In this document: piece after piece, positions 47,077 through 51,292 of the stretch
Layout of the letters: the number at the start of each line of letters is the position of its first letter
How positions within the stretch are numbered: the stretch's first letter is position 1
The notes under the pieces: model-generated
The model's input: only the letters and a program-made list of their open reading frames with translations
What the model was told of the DNA's origin: nothing
Databases searched by the model: none
Program-made: the position numbers and the translations under genes
NCBI RefSeq assembly: GCF_000388065.1
Contig: NW_009242975.1
Span: forward strand, 947,904 to 999,195
Source of the DNA: Fonticula alba
Lineage: Eukaryota; Opisthokonta; Rotosphaerida; Fonticulaceae
Length of the DNA stretch: 51,292 bases
Direction: 5' to 3'

Positions 47077-50000
47077 AATGCCCTGACGGCCCTCGAAGAG
47101 GAGCAGGTCGAAGACATTGCGCAGGAGGCCCTCCTGGCGGCCGAGGCTCGGCAGCTCGGAGGAGGTGTGCAGCGCCGGCCCCGGGGCACCGGCAGCCTGA
47201 GCATGGGCCCAGCTGGCGGCGGCGGCCACATGGCGGAAGAGCAGCGGGTTGGAGCGGACCGCCTCGCGCGGAGCATCGAAGGCAGGCGGCACAACCGGCC
47301 CACCAAGCTCCGGGCACACCTCCGGCGAGAGATCCTGCAGGGCCGAGGCACTCAGCTGGCCGGCCTCATTCAGCAGGTCGAAGCCGGCAGTCAGGAAGGC
47401 CCGGCTACCGGAGCGACCGAGGAAGTTGCCCTGGGCATCGATCATGATGCTCCCCTGGAAGAGGAAGAAGCTCTGCCCGGGGGCATTGCCAGCGAAGGGC
47501 CCGGTGACGAAGGGAGCCAGCGGCCCGGTCAGCAGGTCACCGGCCAGGGTGGCGGGATCCTGCTCATCCAGGATCTGGACCTCCGACCCATCGGCCAGGA
47601 AGAGACCCGGCGCATGGGGCTGGAAGGTCGATGCGCGGAGGCCCTGCTTGGTGAAGAGGGCCGGCCGGCCGGCCGGAGTGGCCAGATCCCCGGCCGGAGA
47701 CAGCATGATCGGCTGGCTGCCCGGGGACCCATGGTGCAGGACCACCGCCGGGGCGCCGGGGTTGGACGCCTGGCGCAGGATGTCCAGCTCGGCCGGCGGG
47801 GCCGACAGGAAGAGCGACTCGCCGGCCTCCACATGGGCCTCCAGCTGGGCGCGAGTCATGCCGGTGGTCGGGTTGGCGAAGAGCATCGGCTGCCCGGTGA
47901 CCGGGTCGCAGCGGATGCCGGCGTTGTTGTAGAACACCCGAACCGGGCGCCCGGAGGACATGTCCACCTGGTGGCCCTCCTTGTCCAGGTGCAGCGGGGC
48001 ACCATACAGATCGCGGGCCGGGGAGTTGCCGGAAGCCGGGAAGATCGGCCGGCCATCCGGTCCGAAGGGCGAGTGCTGGACAAACGGCCCGCCAGCCCGG
48101 GGGTTGGTGATGGTCCGCCGGCCTGGGGCCACGGCGAAGGCCAGATCCGTGGCCGAGCCATACATCACGGCCCCCTGGTGGTCCACCTGCAGGCCGCCGG
48201 AATTGAAGGACATCGGCCGACCGGCCCCATCCACCAGGCGCTTGTCGGCATTGAAGCTCAGCAGGCGCCCATTGGCATCGATCATGGCATTGCCGGCGGT
48301 GTAGAGGGTCGGCGCCAGCTCCGGCGCCGGGGTGAAGGGCATGGCCGACACGGCCAGCATCCCCGGGAGGAAGGTCCCCTCAGGCCCGGCAACACCATGG
48401 GCCTCAAGCAGGGCCGTCGGCGAATAGCCACCCGGCGGGGCCGGGATCAAGTCCGCACGCGGCAGCAGGCCAAGCTCCTCATCCGAAGAGCGGATGAGCC
48501 GCGCCTGGCGCAGGACCCCGGCCAGCGCACGCAGGCCGGCACCCAGGTCGAAGGGCTGGGGCTGGGGGTTGGCCGAGCTCCGGAGATCCGGCGCCAGGAA
48601 GAGCTCCGGCGCCGACAGGTCCTTCATGTGCTGGGCCAGGCTCAGGCGCAGGCTACGGAAGGGGGTGGCCAGGACACCGGTGAAGTCCTCCCGGAACTCC
48701 GGGTACAGGATGTGCCCACCGGCCGGCCCGGTGAAGGGCCCCCAGGGGATGCTGGCCAGTCGGCCATCCGGCAGGAAGCCAAAGCCCCGGGCATCGTGGC
48801 GAATGGCCGCCGGGCCGCCGGCCGACTCGGCCAGCGGCCGGCCCGACCCATCGAGAACCCGGCCGAACTCGTCATGGCGGAAGGGGATCGGCTCGAAGGG
48901 GGTCACGGTCAGCTTGTTGTCCAGCTGGTGGAAGTTGTGGTAGGCCACATTGTAGAAGGTGGCATCGCGGTAGCGCAGGCGCGACTGCCGGTCGAAGTAG
49001 ACCGGGTTGCCCTGGAGATCCGCCATGTCGGTCGGGCAGACGGTCTTGGCATTGTTCGGGTTGGACAGGCTGGTCACCGGGGACCCGGGCTGCAGGACAA
49101 TGTGGTGGTCGATGTTGCGCAGGAAGCCCTGGCTGTCGATGTACATGGTACCGGCCGCCCCGCTGGCCAGGCCGTCGGTGTAGCCGAGGACCTCCTGGAA
49201 CATGCGGTCCGGGTCGAGGGTGGCCACACGCAGGGTCGGCGGCGCGGCGGCCCCGAGCTCGGCCAGCAGCCCGGCCACCGCCGTCTCGAAGATGGTCAGG
49301 TGACGCTGGACCTGCTCCGGAGCCGACAGGGCCGACTGGCTCCGGGCCAGGTGCAGATCGTGCAGGTGGACATGCATCGGCAGGGAGGCCGGATCGGCCG
49401 ACCCCGGGCCAGTCGGCAGGGGCTTCTGCTGGAAGAAGGACGACCCGGGCCGGGGCAGGAACCCAGGCTGGGGGATCCCCCGGCCGGGGCCGAAGGCCGC
49501 CACCGGGGTCTCATCCATGTACTCCTCGTCGGCCGAGAGGTCGGACCCGGCAGACCCGTCGGCGGTGGAGGCCCGGTCGGCGGCAGCCGCATCAAGCTCA
49601 TCCACATGGACCAGGCTCTCGGCCGCGCGAACGAGCGGCGCGCAAATGGAATTGTTCAGCAGATCGTCCAGGGTCTTGGCCAGGTGGAAGAGGGGACCGA
49701 CGGCGAAGCCACGGGCCTTGAGCGAGTCCAGGTGCTTGGCTCCGACGGTGTCGCTGGAGGCCACCAGCAGCGCGAAGATCTCATTCCGGAGGGCGAGGGT
49801 GTCCACGTGAGCGCGCAGGGCGCGGACATCCTTCGGCTTGTTGGCGAAGGTGGTGAACGCACGCGACAGGCAGGGCTGAACCCGGGGGAGGAGGGCGGGA
49901 GCACTGTCGACAAGGGCCAGGAGGAAGTCCTGTGCGGGGGAAGAGAGGAAGGAGGCGGTTAGCGAAGAGGGAGAGGGAGAGGGAGAGGGAGAGGGAGAGC

Positions 50001-51271
50001 GAAGCCCTGGGAGAGGGCAGGAACGCATCAAGCCAGGCAAACGCACCACGAAGCCGAAGAACTGGCGCTTGGTCAGGGGCGACGCACGGGGCGCAAGCAT
50101 GAAGGTGGTGATCTCATCAATGATCTTGGGCAGGTCCATGGAAGAGTCGCCCTGAGCAGTCAGGAGGACTGTCGGGGTGTGGCAATGAGGAGGGGGGGGG
50201 AAAAGAGAAGAAGAGAGGTCAGCGGAGGGAGAGGCGGGGAAGTGGAGCGACAAATGCCGAGGAAGACCCCCGCGGCAGGTGGCCGAGAGTCGAGGGGAGG
50301 CGGCCGGACGCACGCTCATGAGCAAAGGCGGTGACCGGGTCGGCAGCCTGCTTCAGCTCGGCCAGGCGATCGACATTGAAGCTGCGAGTGTTGAGGAAGG
50401 CACGGTAAAGGGTGCCAGACAGCGCGGGCGGGTCGTCGCTGCGCTCGAACTTGTTGCCCTCAATGGCGGCCGTCGAGTCCAGAGCCCGAATGGGCCGCAT
50501 GGCCGGGTGGTCGTCGAGGAACTGCGGCAGGGTCTTGAATTCCGGCAGGTAGCCCGGCTGGCCGGGGCTCGGGAAGTGCCGGACATCCGACGGCGGGGAG
50601 GGGACAATCCGGTTGATGATCGGGTCGAAGGGGTTCTGCGTCGGCTGCGGCGGGGTCAGCTGGCGGAAGGCCGGGTGATAGCCATACAGCGGGTTGAAGG
50701 CGTTGAAGATCTCCGCGCGGGCCTGGATATCCTCGCCCATGCTCCGGTCGAGGTAGCCATGGCGACGTGGGGGGGCCTGACCGGCAACCAGGTCCAGATT
50801 GATGGGGTACTTGCCCGAGGCCATGCTGGGGTCATCGGTGTCGGCGTCGGGCTCCGGGGCCACGATGCCATAGTGCTGGTAGAAGTTGGCGCCGGTCAGC
50901 TCGGACACCGACACCACGCGGAACTCATCGTCATCCGGGGTGCCGGTGATCGCCTGGCCGCCGGCCCCGGAGGTGGCATAGTCGAACACGGCGTCCGAGT
51001 GCCCGGTGGCCGAGGGGGACCCGGTGAACTCGTGCACCAGCTGCTGACGCAGGCGCTGCTGGTCCTGCAGCATGCCGGCCGGCGTGGGGGTGGTGGTCTT
51101 GACCGTCTCCGGGCGGGGGGGCGTGGAGAAGTCCGAGAAGTCATCGTTATCCGAGTTGTTGGCCGCGGAGTGGATGCTCTGGGCGAGGGGGGGGAAGAAG
51201 GCCTGCGCGGGGCGGCGCGCCATATTCGGGCGCTGCGCCAGGCGGGGGAGGAACCGAATCGACTGGAGCAT
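47047..51271 (-). CDS. Unrecognised 1,320-aa protein with many D-x-x-G turn repeats, possibly mitochondrial
   Basis: Minus-strand exons: 51271-50314, 50168-50047, 49929-47047, in phase, giving 1,320 aa. I recognise no family. The N terminus (MLQSIRFLPRLAQRPNMARR) is basic, lacks acidic residues and looks like a mitochondrial presequence (inference). Residues about 40-320 are Pro/Asp-rich with YPINLDLVAGQAPPRRHGYL. Exon 2 and the start of exon 3 look helical (KIIDEITTFML, FLLALVDSAPALL). From about residue 615 to 1200 short units of the form D-x-x-G-[RN]-P/hydrophobic recur (DLQGNPVYFD, DEFGRVLDGSGRPL, DANGRLLSFN, DGAGRPMSFN, GPDGRPIFP, DLYGAPLHLD), suggesting a chain of beta-hairpins. No transmembrane segment or catalytic motif is obvious. 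The start lies 21 bases from the window edge, so an upstream exon cannot be excluded. Confidence 0.8.
49966..49999. repeat. GAGGGA hexamer repeat in intron 2 of the last gene
   Basis: About five tandem gagaggg-type units (tctccc on the sense strand) in the intron between 50046 and 49930. Confidence 0.85.
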
Positions 51272-51292
51272 ATCGGTTGAGGCTGTGGCGGG

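Noticed and set aside
46381-49962. 1,193-codon open frame on the plus strand
   Set aside because: It starts in a CA microsatellite, crosses the 196-bp duplication and then runs antisense to the D-x-x-G repeat gene. Composition is that of a shadow frame.

Overview
This 51.3-kb window is nuclear DNA of a GC-rich unicellular eukaryote. All seven genes are interrupted by spliceosomal introns with GT..AG borders, and their products are eukaryote-specific: a SNARE, eIF2-beta, ESF1, an oxysterol-binding protein, an LRR/PP1-regulatory protein and spatacsin. Very GC-rich third codon positions, Ala/Gly/Ser/Pro-rich insertions, long C/G homopolymers and C/T-rich introns fit a protist. I suspect an opisthokont or nucleariid-like lineage (Fonticula-like), but the sequence alone does not settle this.

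Layout. (1) 773-2276 (+) Vti1-type Qb-SNARE, 6 exons. (2) 2669-4261 (+) translation initiation factor eIF2-beta, 4 exons. (3) 8926-5295 (-) ESF1, a pre-rRNA processing factor, 8 exons. (4) 14117-16339 (+) short oxysterol-binding-protein-related protein, 6 exons. (5) 26772-17009 (-) very large protein with an RVxF motif and a C-terminal leucine-rich-repeat domain of PPP1R37 type, 3 exons. (6) 30792-46305 (+) giant spatacsin (SPG11) homologue of about 5,050 aa, 3 exons. (7) 51271-47047 (-) 1,320-aa protein that I do not recognise, with a possible mitochondrial presequence and many short D-x-x-G turn repeats, 3 exons. Exon borders were placed by hand from reading frame, phase and family conservation.

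The genes do not form one pathway. They are housekeeping functions: endomembrane fusion and lipid transfer, lysosome-linked spatacsin, translation initiation, ribosome biogenesis and phosphatase regulation. The spaces between divergent genes are long (5.2 and 4.0 kb) and full of homopolymers and microsatellites. The convergent and tandem spaces are short (0.4-1.0 kb).

Assembly quality matters here. A complete Illumina library molecule, with pieces of both adapters, is embedded in the PPP1R37-like coding sequence (25502-26158). It adds 109 spurious codons without breaking the frame. A 739-base N gap lies at 28784-29522. A perfect 196-bp tandem duplication at 46684-47076 copies the end of the last gene, and a 34-bp exact repeat links window bases 1-34 to the eIF2-beta leader. 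The most biologically interesting signals are the unusual GTGCGT splice-donor consensus, the unrecognised D-x-x-G repeat protein, the oversized spatacsin and PP1-regulator proteins, and a perfect 30-bp Z-DNA-type palindrome just after the ORP stop codon.
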